Made by a program: the position numbers and the translations under genes. A stretch of 60,637 bases of DNA, from contig CAZEQL010000002.1 of assembly GCA_964514415.1 (NCBI GenBank), positions 1 to 60,637 of the forward strand, written 5' to 3'. This DNA is from CAZEQL01 sp964514415. GTDB taxonomy: Bacteria; Chloroflexota; Dehalococcoidia; GIF9; AB-539-J10. Below, one piece after another: positions 1 through 8,760 of the stretch (position 1 is the first letter of the stretch; each line of letters begins with the position of its first letter). The notes beneath the pieces were generated by a model, which was not told where the DNA came from, did not search any database, and worked only from the letters and a program-made list of their open reading frames with translations.

Positions 1-363
1 AGTGGCGCAAAGTTGGTCTACATTATAGAAATTCAATTCCATAGTGCCTTACGCTAAGATTATCACAATTTATGATTTTCTATCAACCACAACATAGGTT
101 TTTTGACTTTTGTGAATAGTTTCGCAGGCATACGAAGAAGAAATCAATGAAAGACTATGCGGAATACCAAAAATAACTGACGCCGCCTTAATATGGCGGC
201 ATCGTTACTCCTTCTACTCATGATAGATGAGCTGTTATTATGGTAGTGTATTATTTGGCTCTTGTCAAAATACATTTGCCCTGGCTATTCATGATAGCCC
301 TTAAGGGAGATACTCTGCGCGAGGCATGCTAAAGGATGCTGAGAAATTATTGGAGGTGGAACC
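1..363. other. Gene-free leader of the restriction patch
   Basis: No convincing coding sequence is visible. Two perfect short inverted repeats are present: GCCGCC/GGCGGC (182-187 and 195-200, 7-nt loop) and GGCTAT/ATAGCC (283-288 and 294-299, 5-nt loop). Neither is followed by a T-run, so neither is a clear intrinsic terminator. A good Shine-Dalgarno (TTGGAGGTGG) sits just before the ATG at 364. The promoter of the downstream operon probably lies here, but I see no strong -35/-10 pair. Confidence 0.5.
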
Positions 364-2202
364 ATGAACAAACAAGTAGACGCGTATCCAAAGACTGTGC
401 GAGGCTTGCTGGAAAACGTTAAGTACAAAATCGACTATTATCAGCGAGAGTACAAATGGAAAAAAGAGAACATCTCAGTATTGCTCGAGGATCTCGAGAG
501 CAAGTTCCTACAAAGCTATGAAGAGGGGCATGCACGTACCAAAGTACAGGAATACCCCCACTACTTCCTGGGTTCGATAGTAATCAGTCGCAAGAACGAC
601 CAGAATTTCATTATCGACGGACAGCAGCGACTTACATCACTAACGCTTCTTCTGATATATCTGAGCCATCTACAGATGGATGAGCCGGACTCTGATAGAG
701 TTGATGTCAGTAAGTTTGTCTATTCCGAAAGGTTTGGACAGAAGTCTTTCAATATTGATGTACCGGAGCGCTCAGACTACATTAGGGCTCTTTTTCGCGG
801 CGAGGATTTCCCGACAGATGCACGGCCGGAGTCAATACGTAACATTGTCGCACGCTACAAGGACATAGAGCAGCTTTTTCCGGACACGTTGAAGAACAAC
901 ACCTTGCCGTATTTCATAGACTGGCTAATCGATGATGTGGATCTGGTAGCGATTACAGCATATTCAGATGATGACGCCTATGCTATCTTCGAAACTATGA
1001 ACGACCGCGGCTTGAGCCTGAGTCCTACTGAAATGCTTAAGGGCTATCTGCTGTCCAGAATCGACGACCCGGAGCTTAAGCAAAAAGCCAACGATCTGTG
1101 GAGGGCGAGGTTGCTTCAATTCCTTGAGAGGGAAGAAGCCGAAGCTGATTTCTTCAAATCATGGCTCCGCTCCCAGTACGCGGATACCATACGCGAGCGC
1201 AAAAAAGGCGCTGTCAACAATGATTTCGAAGGCTTAGGCACCAGCTATCATAAATGGGTACGGGATAACCAGAAGCGAGTTGGGTTGACGACACATTTGG
1301 ATTTCTATGATTTCATACACCGCCTATTCGACCACTACAGCACACACTATCTGCGACTTCACCAAGCAGCTAAGGAATTAACACCTGGATTGGAATACGT
1401 GTACTACAGTGCACATAACGACTTCACACTGCAGGAGCCGCTAATCTTGGCAGCTATTAGACCCGAAGATGACGTGGCGACTGTGGACAAGAAGATGCGA
1501 CTGGTAGCTGGCTACATAGACATTTTCATCGCACGCCGTATTGTAAATTCCCGAACGCTCGGCTATTCATCAATAGTCTATACCATGTTCAACCTCATGA
1601 AGGAAATACGCGGGCTCGATGTTCCAAGTCTAGTCGAATTCCTGAAGAGCAAAGTGCAGCAAATGGAGGAAACTTTTGAAGGGGTAGAGCATCTCTACGT
1701 GCATCAGCAGAATCGTTATCGGATTCATTTCTTACTAGCACGAATTACCCACCATATAGAGAAAAGGTGCGGGGTAGAAAGCAGTTTCCTTACTTACGTG
1801 TCAAGGGATATCAAGAAGCCATTTGAAATAGAGCATATCTGGGCTGATAAATATGAGCAGCATACAGATGAATTTGACCATCCTTACGAGTTTGACCAAT
1901 ACCGTAATCGTATCGGTGGATTGATATTGCTACCACGTGGTGTTAATCAGAGTTTCAGTGCCGATACCTACGAAGACAAACTGGATGAATACTTTGGCCA
2001 GAACATGCTTGCGAAGACTCTTCACGCCAATTGCTACAAGAGCAATCCATCATTTCTCAGTTACAAAGAGCGATCCGGTTTGCCTTTCAAGCCATATCCC
2101 GCACAGTTTACCAAGACGTCCTTGGACGAACGTCAGAAGCTATATCAGTATATCTGTGAGGAGATATGGAGTCCGGAGCGATTTGATCGAGAATTGGCAT
2201 GA
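364..2202 (+). CDS. DUF262/DUF1524 (GmrSD-like) restriction-associated protein
   Basis: A 612-residue protein with the two-domain plan of GmrSD/DUF262 proteins. The N-terminal DUF262 part has YQREYKW (about 26-32) and the family signature DGQQR (85-89). That fold resembles ParB/Srx and is thought to bind nucleotide. The C-terminal DUF1524 part is an HNH-type nuclease: FEIEHIW with His about 491, followed by NRIGGLILL near 517. Known family members cut modified phage DNA (GmrSD) or accompany type I restriction loci. The stop overlaps the HsdR start (ATGA), so the two are probably translationally coupled. The target modification cannot be read from sequence. Confidence 0.85.
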   Translation: MNKQVDAYPKTVRGLLENVKYKIDYYQREYKWKKENISVLLEDLESKFLQSYEEGHARTKVQEYPHYFLGSIVISRKNDQNFIIDGQQRLTSLTLLLIYLSHLQMDEPDSDRVDVSKFVYSERFGQKSFNIDVPERSDYIRALFRGEDFPTDARPESIRNIVARYKDIEQLFPDTLKNNTLPYFIDWLIDDVDLVAITAYSDDDAYAIFETMNDRGLSLSPTEMLKGYLLSRIDDPELKQKANDLWRARLLQFLEREEAEADFFKSWLRSQYADTIRERKKGAVNNDFEGLGTSYHKWVRDNQKRVGLTTHLDFYDFIHRLFDHYSTHYLRLHQAAKELTPGLEYVYYSAHNDFTLQEPLILAAIRPEDDVATVDKKMRLVAGYIDIFIARRIVNSRTLGYSSIVYTMFNLMKEIRGLDVPSLVEFLKSKVQQMEETFEGVEHLYVHQQNRYRIHFLLARITHHIEKRCGVESSFLTYVSRDIKKPFEIEHIWADKYEQHTDEFDHPYEFDQYRNRIGGLILLPRGVNQSFSADTYEDKLDEYFGQNMLAKTLHANCYKSNPSFLSYKERSGLPFKPYPAQFTKTSLDERQKLYQYICEEIWSPERFDRELA

Positions 2203-5200
2203 CGAGTATCTGCATTACAGAATCCGTTGTCGAAGAAGCCACCATTGACTGGTTCAAGAAACTGGGCTATCAGTATCTGCCCGGGCCGGATATCGCCTGC
2301 GATGGTCCTTATCCTGAGCGGGGAAGCTACGCTGATGTAGTGTTGGAGGAACGGCTGCGCTCCGCTCTGGTTGCTCTAAACCCAGATATACCGGCCGAAG
2401 CATTAGAGGATGCCTTCAGAAAGATCACCCGTCCTGGTAGTCCCAACTTCATTGTTAATAACCGCCAGTTTCATAAGATGCTGACCGAGGGTGTGGATGT
2501 GGAATACCACAATGAAGAGGGACGGATTGTCGGTGATAAGGTGTGGTTGGTGGATTTTACCCACCCAGAGAGTAACGATTGGCTGGTAGTCAATCAGTTC
2601 ACAGTTATTGAAGGACAGCAGAACCGACGCCCTGACCTGGTCGTTTTTGTGAATGGCCTGCCACTTGCGGTGATAGAGCTAAAAAACCCCGCTGACGAAA
2701 ACGCCACGATAAAGGCAGCCTACAAGCAGTTTCAGACCTACAAGATGGATATACCCTCCCTTTTCACATATAACGAAATGCTGGTCATTAGCGACGGCAC
2801 TGAGGCTCGCGGGGGGACGATAACATCTGGCTGGGAGTGGTTTCTGCCCTGGCGCACCAGCGACGGGGCAACCGTTAACCAAAAAGATATTCCAGAACTG
2901 GAGGTGCTGCTCAATGGCATATTCGAGAAGAGTCGCTTCCTCGATTTGGTACGCCACTTCATCCTTTTCGAGGTAGACGGCTCTAAGATAACCAAGAAGA
3001 TGGCAGCCTACCATCAATATCACGCTGTTAATGCGGCGGTAGCTGCCACGGTGAAAGCCACTTCACCAAGGGGAGACAGACGCGTTGGCGTGGTGTGGCA
3101 CACGCAGGGGGCGGGCAAGAGCCTTACCATGGTGTTTTATGCCGGTAAGATAATCCTTCATCCGCTCATGGAAAATCCTACGCTGGTATTGCTCACTGAC
3201 AGGAACGACCTCGACCAGCAACTGTTTGATAACTTCGCATTAGCCCAGGATCTTCTCCGACAAGAGCCGGAGCAAGCCGAGAGTCGGGAACATTTGAGGA
3301 GACTGTTAAAGGTAGCTTCCGGGGGCATCATATTTACAACCATTCAAAAATTCCTGCCAGGAAATGGGGATAGATTTCCTCCGCTTTCAGACAGACTTAA
3401 CATTGTAGTTATTGCTGACGAGGCTCATCGCAGTCAATATGACTTCATTGACGGATTAGCGCGGAACATGCGGGATGCTCTACCCAATGCTTCATTCATA
3501 GGGTTCACCGGAACGCCCATAGAAAAGGCAGACAGAAGTACTCCGGCAGTGTTCGGAGATTACATCAGCATCTATGATATACAGCAGGCAGTGGCTGATG
3601 GCGCTACCGTTCGCATCTTCTACGAGGGCCGCCTGGCGAAGATTGAGCTGAAAGAAAACGAAAGACCGCACATAGACCCTGAATTTGAGGAGGTAACCGA
3701 AAGCGAGGAGGAGAGTGTTAGAGAGAAGCTCAAGAACAAGTGGGCCCGGCTGGAAGCAATGGTTGGCACGGAGAAGCGGATAAACCTTGTGGCAAGAGAC
3801 ATTGTAAATCATTTTGAGCAGCGCCTTGAAGTAATGGATGGTAAAGGGATGATAGTCTGTATGAGCCGTCGTATCTGTGTAGACCTCTACGATGCCATCA
3901 TTAAACTCTGTCCCTCCTGGCATCATCAAGATGACGATAAAGGTGCTATCAAAGTGATTATGACCGGTTCAGCGAGCGACCCCGCAAACTATCAGCTTCA
4001 TATACGCAACAAACTTCGCCGTGAGACTATCAAAAAGCGAATGAGAGACCCCTCAGACTCGATGAAATTGGTTATCGTCCGTGATATGTGGCTTACCGGC
4101 TTCGATGCGCCCTGCCTGCATACTATGTATATCGATAAACCAATGCGTGGTCACGGTCTGATGCAAGCCATAGCCCGTGTTAATCGTGTTTTCCGAGATA
4201 AACCTGGTGGCTTGGTAGTGGACTACCTTGGTATAGCGGATGAGCTAAAGAAGGCACTGGCTGACTACACGGAAGGCTCACGCCGTGATACAGGCATCCC
4301 CCAGGAAGAGGCCGTAGCAATCATGCTGGAGAAATATGAGGTCGTCTCTGCCATGTTCCATGACTTTGACTACTCCAAGTTCATAATCGGCACCCCTGCT
4401 GAACGATTGGCGGTTATTCCAGCAGCTATGGAGCATATCTTAAGCCAGGAGGATGGAAAGGCACGGCTGCTACAAGCTGTGACTGAACTGTCGCAGGCTT
4501 TCGCTCTGTCTGTCCCGCACAGCGAGGCATTGAGAATCAAGGACGATGTTGGCTTTTTCCAGGCTATTAAGTCAGCCATAGCCAAGAACACACGTGTGCC
4601 TGGCAAGCCAGAGGAGGAACTGGATTTAGCTGTTCGCCAAATCGTGTCCAGGGCCGTATCATCCGATGAAGTAGTTGATATATTCAGTGCCGCTGGCCTC
4701 AAAAGACCTGACATCTCCATCCTATCCGACGAGTTTCTCTCTGAAATTCAAGGAATGCCGCATCGCAATCTGGCTCTTGAGGTGTTGCAGAAGCTCCTTA
4801 ATGACGAGATTAAAGCGCGAGCGAAGAGGAATCTGGTTCAATCCAGGTCGTTTGCGGAGATGCTTGAAAGAACCATCCGGAGATACCAGAACCGAACCAT
4901 TGAGGCTGCCCAGGTTATTTTGGAGCTTATCGAGTTGGCTAAAGAGATGCGTGAGGCTAAATCTCGCGGTGAGAAACTGGGCCTAACAGAAGACGAAGTG
5001 GCTTTTTACGATGCTCTTGAGGTCAATGATAGCGCGGTGAAAGTGCTTGGCGATGAGACTTTGAAAACAATAGCTCGGGGGCTAGTAGAAGCGGTGCGGC
5101 GTAATGTCACCATAGATTGGACTGTGCGGGAAAGTGCTCGTGCTAAGCTGCGGATAACAGTCAGGCGGCTGCTGCGAAAGTATGGGTATCCACCAGACAA

Positions 5201-5267
5201 GCAGGAGAAGGCTACATTAACTGTCCTGGAGCAGGCTGAATTACTGTGTAAGGACTGGGTTGATTGA
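2199..5267 (+). CDS. hsdR: Type I restriction enzyme, R subunit (HsdR)
   Basis: At 1022 residues this is normal HsdR length. It has an N-terminal PD-(D/E)xK nuclease (RRPDLVVF with Asp about 146, then IELK with Glu about 160 and Lys about 162). A superfamily 2 translocase follows: Walker A HTQGAGKS near 300, DEAH near 407, TGTP near 437, and a late helicase motif in QAIARVNR. The C-terminus is helical, as in subunits that dock on HsdM/HsdS. In the family this subunit translocates DNA and cuts unmethylated DNA, but only with M and S subunits. Neither is encoded here, so they lie upstream of the window, elsewhere, or are missing. It is coupled to the DUF262 gene by a 4-nt overlap. Confidence 0.93.
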   Translation: MTSICITESVVEEATIDWFKKLGYQYLPGPDIACDGPYPERGSYADVVLEERLRSALVALNPDIPAEALEDAFRKITRPGSPNFIVNNRQFHKMLTEGVDVEYHNEEGRIVGDKVWLVDFTHPESNDWLVVNQFTVIEGQQNRRPDLVVFVNGLPLAVIELKNPADENATIKAAYKQFQTYKMDIPSLFTYNEMLVISDGTEARGGTITSGWEWFLPWRTSDGATVNQKDIPELEVLLNGIFEKSRFLDLVRHFILFEVDGSKITKKMAAYHQYHAVNAAVAATVKATSPRGDRRVGVVWHTQGAGKSLTMVFYAGKIILHPLMENPTLVLLTDRNDLDQQLFDNFALAQDLLRQEPEQAESREHLRRLLKVASGGIIFTTIQKFLPGNGDRFPPLSDRLNIVVIADEAHRSQYDFIDGLARNMRDALPNASFIGFTGTPIEKADRSTPAVFGDYISIYDIQQAVADGATVRIFYEGRLAKIELKENERPHIDPEFEEVTESEEESVREKLKNKWARLEAMVGTEKRINLVARDIVNHFEQRLEVMDGKGMIVCMSRRICVDLYDAIIKLCPSWHHQDDDKGAIKVIMTGSASDPANYQLHIRNKLRRETIKKRMRDPSDSMKLVIVRDMWLTGFDAPCLHTMYIDKPMRGHGLMQAIARVNRVFRDKPGGLVVDYLGIADELKKALADYTEGSRRDTGIPQEEAVAIMLEKYEVVSAMFHDFDYSKFIIGTPAERLAVIPAAMEHILSQEDGKARLLQAVTELSQAFALSVPHSEALRIKDDVGFFQAIKSAIAKNTRVPGKPEEELDLAVRQIVSRAVSSDEVVDIFSAAGLKRPDISILSDEFLSEIQGMPHRNLALEVLQKLLNDEIKARAKRNLVQSRSFAEMLERTIRRYQNRTIEAAQVILELIELAKEMREAKSRGEKLGLTEDEVAFYDALEVNDSAVKVLGDETLKTIARGLVEAVRRNVTIDWTVRESARAKLRITVRRLLRKYGYPPDKQEKATLTVLEQAELLCKDWVD

Positions 5268-5713
5268 AAATGCGACCAGACTCATCCAAAGCTTTGGCCC
5301 TGTGGAAGCTAATCGCTGACCACTACGAGCAAAAACAAGAATTGACTACCGACGAAAAGGTGATGCTATCTCACCTGGCAAAGATGTCTGTGTACCTCAA
5401 CTCGATTGACGAAGAATCTCTTGGCTGGCTAAAGCTGACTGCAAAGTACGCGGACCGAGGTCACGACACTCCTACGCTTGTGGAGAACTTAAATCGGCTG
5501 GCCGACGCTTCACCACGCAACGCTGGCCTGGTGGTTCTTGAGATGCTGAATAACGACATATACCCTGACTATGACGTCCAGCACATAATCTCAGCGGTTG
5601 AAAAGGTCTACTTGGCTGGTGAGCGGGAGCTTGGAAACTCGATCTGCAATATGTATTTGCAACGTGGCCACGAATTCTTAAGAGAACTGTTCGACCGGTA
5701 CAACACTGGATAG
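5264..5713 (+). CDS. Small hypothetical protein, third gene of the restriction operon
   Basis: About 149 residues, unrecognised. It is predicted soluble and mostly helical, with no membrane segment and no obvious catalytic motif. The first possible start is a TTG that overlaps the hsdR stop (TTGA); an ATG lies two codons later at 5270. An AAGGA about 10 nt before the TTG favours the TTG. The tight coupling to hsdR suggests a job tied to the restriction system, for example as accessory or control protein, but this is inference from position only. Confidence 0.6.
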   Translation: MKMRPDSSKALALWKLIADHYEQKQELTTDEKVMLSHLAKMSVYLNSIDEESLGWLKLTAKYADRGHDTPTLVENLNRLADASPRNAGLVVLEMLNNDIYPDYDVQHIISAVEKVYLAGERELGNSICNMYLQRGHEFLRELFDRYNTG

Positions 5714-6359
5714 CCCGGCCTACCTACCTGGAAGAGGGCTACTCAACAGATGGGAGTAACGGTCTTCTCGAACGTCTTGGTTTTACCTTTTGTACGAAAT
5801 GACGGGCTTGAGTGGATTAGAACTAATCGGCGGTTCACACAGTATGAATCAAATGGCGACCGGACAGATAAGCAGTGCTTTAATCGTCTGGTCCTAAAAT
5901 ACTATCTTAAGCCAATTGTTGCCTGGCAGGCAAGTATGGTAAAATCGGGCAAGCAAGTGGCGGTAGGTCAGGAAAAACCGGTCGTCTGACTCGCTGGGAA
6001 AAGAGGCTGGTTTCTCTTGCTTTTCAGGTTCGAAAAGCGTGTATAATAGGGCTGAGCGGCAAGCCCCCTTCCAAGCATGTTATCTCGCTATTCTTCAAGC
6101 AGAATGAAGCTAAAGCTAGTCTCTACTACGCTGACCGTTTTGGGCAACCAGCCTGTCCATAGGCGAAAGGCAGAATCTCAAGACTATTACATGGGAAGCG
6201 GTTTGATTAACATACCACCGTGTCACTTCCAGGGTCTCGTATCCCAATATCCTCTGCAAAGTCAGACCGTTCCCAACACCGATAAGGTAGTTTGTGGTAA
6301 AGGTACGAGCGAAACAGATATATATGTAGATTGGCTAATTTAGCTTCAAAGTACCCCTA
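5714..6359. other. Gene-poor spacer
   Basis: Two short open frames (5750-5989 and 6077-6343) have no recognisable family, no good ribosome site and odd composition, so I do not call them genes. A perfect 7+1+7 palindrome, TTGCCTGGCAGGCAA, lies at 5919-5933. A TATAAT with an upstream TTGCTT 19 bp away (about 6018-6049) could be a promoter without an evident gene. The stretch may hold decayed coding sequence. Confidence 0.4.
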
Positions 6360-6373
6360 TTGACAATACATAT

Positions 6374-6471
6374 TTTACAATATCTTCAGAGAAAGTTGAC
6401 AATATTACAAATTATGGGTTACAATAATGCAAGTAAAAGTTACCAATAAATTAAAGGGGAATTTACAATGA
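6374..6471 (+). promoter_or_regulatory. Five repeats at exact 22-bp spacing, likely autoregulatory operator
   Basis: The core ACAAT recurs at 6377, 6399, 6421, 6443 (as CCAAT) and 6465, always exactly 22 bp apart, about two helical turns. Flanking bases are also shared (TTTACAATAT, TTGACAATAT, GTTACAATAA, TTACCAATAA, TTTACAATGA). The last copy covers the start codon at 6468. Two extra off-phase copies occur at 6360 and 6404, exactly 44 bp apart. The gene downstream encodes an N-terminal helix-turn-helix, so cooperative autoregulation is the simplest reading. TTGACA-like hexamers inside copies may also act as -35 elements. Confidence 0.6.
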
Positions 6472-7505
6472 CAAAGCGAGTTGCTGAAATCAGAAGCTAT
6501 ATCCTGAAGAATGTTAGTAAACATCCTGCTGACATCGTCAATGTAACGGCGTCGCAGTTTCATATCACACGGCAAGCAGCAGCAAGGCATGTGCGCCAAT
6601 TAGTGAATAATGGGACACTCACAGCTAATGGCAAAACAAAAGCTAGGAAATATGAACTGAAGAAGTTGGTAGACGAGATATTTCATCTAGATGTGACACA
6701 AGGCTTTGAAGAAGATGTGATATGGCGACAGAATGTATTGCCCTTGATGACTAACCTTCCCAAGAACGTTTTGGATATTTGCCAGTATGGGGTTACTGAG
6801 ATCCTAAACAATGTACTTGCGCACTCAGAAGCCGCTAAGGCATGGGTCAAGATAGAACGTGATGCCGCGCTCGTTACGATACAGATTTACGACTACGGAG
6901 TTGGTATATTCAATAAGATTCAGAGAGCATTCAACTTACATGACCCAAGGCACGCATTACTTGAGCTTACTAAGGGGAAACTGACCTCAGAACAAGCACA
7001 TCATACAGGAGAAGGGATTTTCTTCACATCGAGGATGTTCGATGAATTCTCGATTCTTTCTAGCAACCTTTTCTTTGATAGGGTAAATAAACAGGATGAC
7101 GACTGGCTAATAGAGGTTGAGGAGCGTAATCAATCCGAAGGAACATTAGTTACAATGAAAATTCATACACAAGCACGCCAAACAACTTTGGAAATATTTA
7201 CAAGGGCTACATCAGGGGAATTGGGTCATGATTTTTCACGCACGCACGTTCCTGTCAAACTAGCACGATATGACACCGAGCAGCTAGTGTCACGTTCCCA
7301 GGCAAGACGTGTATTGGCCCGTTTTGACCAATTCAAGGAAGTTCTGTTAGATTTCCAAGGCATTGCTGAAATTGGTCCTGCCTTTGCAGACGAGATTTTC
7401 CGCGTTTACCAAAATGAGCATCCCGAAATACATATTCGGGCAACACGTGCCTTATCACAAGTTCAGCAAATGATTTCCCGAACGAAGCAAGCCATCGAGG
7501 TCTAG
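6468..7505 (+). CDS. HTH - GHKL ATPase - STAS-like (DUF4325) regulator
   Basis: A 345-residue soluble protein with three parts. Residues about 1-65 form a winged helix (FHITRQAAARHVRQLVNNG). Residues about 70-240 are a GHKL/HATPase domain: N-box VTEILNNVLAHSEA, G1-like DYGVGIF, G2-like TGEGIFFTSRMF and a late EGTLVTM. Residues about 265-345 match the DUF4325 STAS-like fold (VLLDFQGIAEIGPAFADEIFR). The GHKL and STAS parts resemble the SpoIIAB/SpoIIAA kinase and antagonist, here fused to a DNA-binding domain. No phospho-acceptor His typical of sensor kinases is evident. SD AAAGGGG precedes the ATG. It ends 1 nt short of the convergent small gene. The trigger and targets are unknown. Confidence 0.8.
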   Translation: MTKRVAEIRSYILKNVSKHPADIVNVTASQFHITRQAAARHVRQLVNNGTLTANGKTKARKYELKKLVDEIFHLDVTQGFEEDVIWRQNVLPLMTNLPKNVLDICQYGVTEILNNVLAHSEAAKAWVKIERDAALVTIQIYDYGVGIFNKIQRAFNLHDPRHALLELTKGKLTSEQAHHTGEGIFFTSRMFDEFSILSSNLFFDRVNKQDDDWLIEVEERNQSEGTLVTMKIHTQARQTTLEIFTRATSGELGHDFSRTHVPVKLARYDTEQLVSRSQARRVLARFDQFKEVLLDFQGIAEIGPAFADEIFRVYQNEHPEIHIRATRALSQVQQMISRTKQAIEV

Positions 7506-7506
7506 C

Positions 7507-7752
7507 TTAAGTAATTCTGGCACTCCATCTTACACGGGCAGCTTTCCTTGCAATTTCCTTACGCTGGTCTTCCGTCAATTTTTGTGCTCTAACAACACCA
7601 CCCTTCTTGCCACCCAACTTGCCAAGAGCAACTGCATGTGGATTCTTTTCAGGCGGAGGTCCCTCAGTTTCATTAGCAGCTTCTTCCACAATGAAAGCAG
7701 CTGATTCATTTGTGTCTTTAGGAATTTTCTTCTTACTTGAACGCTTAGGCAT
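7507..7752 (-). CDS. Small basic LGGxKGG protein
   Basis: An 81-residue, lysine-rich protein. Its C-terminal half carries the widespread motif ALGKLGGKKGGVVRAQKL followed by QRKEIARKAARVRW. Such short proteins are often labelled histone H1-like or hypothetical; nucleic-acid binding is plausible but unproven. The N-terminal 40 residues are acidic and low-complexity. Upstream on the minus strand a TAGACA and a TGTGATAAT (extended -10) are 18 bp apart and lie only about ten bases before the ATG, so the mRNA leader may be very short. It converges on the STAS-like regulator. Confidence 0.65.
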   Translation of the reverse strand: MPKRSSKKKIPKDTNESAAFIVEEAANETEGPPPEKNPHAVALGKLGGKKGGVVRAQKLTEDQRKEIARKAARVRWSARIT

Positions 7753-7935
7753 ACTATGATTATCACATGCCTGAACTTTTTTTGTCTAGCTCCCCATATT
7801 TCAAATTGACCCACTACCAAATATTCAGCAGAATGATATGGGGTAGACCCTGAAATTAATGAATCCTACACAATCCACACTTCATACCTAGTTGTCTGTT
7901 ACAGCGCCTTGTGGGGTGGCTCATAGTATCAAATG

Positions 7936-8295
7936 CTACTCTTCAATATCTCGAGGTTCGGTAAGCAGTTGGATTCCTTCCATGATTTGATAGACACGAT
8001 TACGGGACAGCGAACCAACTTTTTCGACCAAATCGCTTTTGTTTACGGTGAAGACCTGGGATATGTTTACGACGCTTTGTTTGGACAAATTTGCTTCGCC
8101 CTTCTCCAAAAGTACATTGCCTGGAGCCCTGGCACGCTTAAGATTTGAAGTCAAAGTACACACTACCACTGTCTGAATGCGACTGCGGTTAAATACATTG
8201 TTCTGGATGACCACGTGCGGGAGACGATAGCCCGGCTCTGACCCTGATGGCTCACCAAATTCGACCCAGAATATGTCACCTTGGTTGATTACCAT
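7936..8295 (-). CDS. mazF: MazF/PemK-type endoribonuclease toxin
   Basis: At 119 residues this is typical MazF length. It begins with INQGDIFWVEFGEPSGSEPGYRLPHVVIQN, the conserved PemK/MazF entry (quoted here in two overlapping halves: INQGDIFWVEFGEP and GSEPGYRLPHVVIQN). The central strand VVVCTLTSN and NISQVFTVNK with later VEKVGSLS also fit the fold. Family members cleave mRNA or tRNA at short sequences when freed from the antitoxin. The ATG overlaps the last codons of the antitoxin gene by 7 nt, the usual antitoxin-first order. Frame and length look intact. Cleavage specificity cannot be predicted. Confidence 0.9.
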   Translation of the reverse strand: MVINQGDIFWVEFGEPSGSEPGYRLPHVVIQNNVFNRSRIQTVVVCTLTSNLKRARAPGNVLLEKGEANLSKQSVVNISQVFTVNKSDLVEKVGSLSRNRVYQIMEGIQLLTEPRDIEE

Positions 8296-8543
8296 TGGTC
8301 CTTCACCAGCTCACGGTGTCGGGCTCGCATGTATCGCTGTGTGGTTTGTTCCTCTGAGTCAGGTAGGTCAGCGTAGGCGGTATTGATAGCGTCGAGCAGT
8401 TTTTGATTCTTATGACGTTGGATGAATTCGCGAGCAGCTAACGCAAATAGATGGCTACGCGAGATTTCTAATTCATGGGCTAAGGCATCCACTTGTTCAA
8501 AAAGTGGCTTTTCCATTGAAATAGCAGTTTTCATATTTGCCAT
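8289..8543 (-). CDS. mazE: Ribbon-helix-helix antitoxin of the MazF pair
   Basis: An 84-residue protein. The N-terminus (MKTAISMEKPLFEQVDALA then ELEISRSHLFALAAREFI) has the pattern of a CopG/MazE ribbon-helix-helix DNA-binding domain. The polar C-terminus (YMRARHRELVKDQW) would wrap the toxin. SD AAGGAGGG lies 8 nt before the ATG. The gene sits directly behind a near-consensus promoter overlapped by an inverted repeat, as expected for an autorepressing antitoxin. Confidence 0.87.
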   Translation of the reverse strand: MANMKTAISMEKPLFEQVDALAHELEISRSHLFALAAREFIQRHKNQKLLDAINTAYADLPDSEEQTTQRYMRARHRELVKDQW

Positions 8544-8597
8544 TGGTTATACCCTCCTTAGGATTACTAGTATAACCATTGGTATGCATCATGTCAA
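8540..8597 (-). promoter_or_regulatory. Promoter and operator of the mazEF pair
   Basis: Read on the minus strand, TTGACA (8597-8592) and TATACT (8574-8569) are 17 bp apart, a near-perfect vegetative promoter. A 13-nt inverted repeat with one mismatch (arms 8540-8552 and 8570-8582, core GGTTATAC/GTATAACC) covers the -10 on one side and the antitoxin start codon on the other. Binding of the RHH antitoxin here would block transcription and initiation of translation-coupled mRNA synthesis. Confidence 0.75.
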
Positions 8598-8683
8598 TAC
8601 TTCCATCAAAAGCTATTGGTGTTAGCTGCCCAACATCCAAACTTCTTCGTGGGAGTAGATTGTGTTTGATGGAATATGTTATG

Positions 8684-8760
8684 TGGTACCCCTGGGGCGA
8701 CTCGAACGCCCGACACGCGGTTTAGGAAACCGCTGCTCTATCCACCTGAGCTACAGGGGC
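8684..8760 (-). tRNA. tRNA-Arg (anticodon CCT)
   Basis: Cloverleaf on the minus strand: acceptor GCCCCTG pairing with CAGGGGT (G1-U72 wobble), D-arm GCTC/GAGC, anticodon stem GCGGT/ACCGC around loop TTCCTAA (anticodon CCT, reading AGG), and T-arm GGGCG-TTCGAGT-CGCCC. Discriminator A is followed by an encoded CCA (8686-8684). Without CCA the gene is 8687-8760. Its first ten bases overlap the 3' end of coaD. Confidence 0.95.

Noticed and set aside
5750..6343. Two short plus-strand open frames as genes
   Set aside because: No family resemblance, no good ribosome sites and unusual residue make-up; treated as spacer or decayed sequence.
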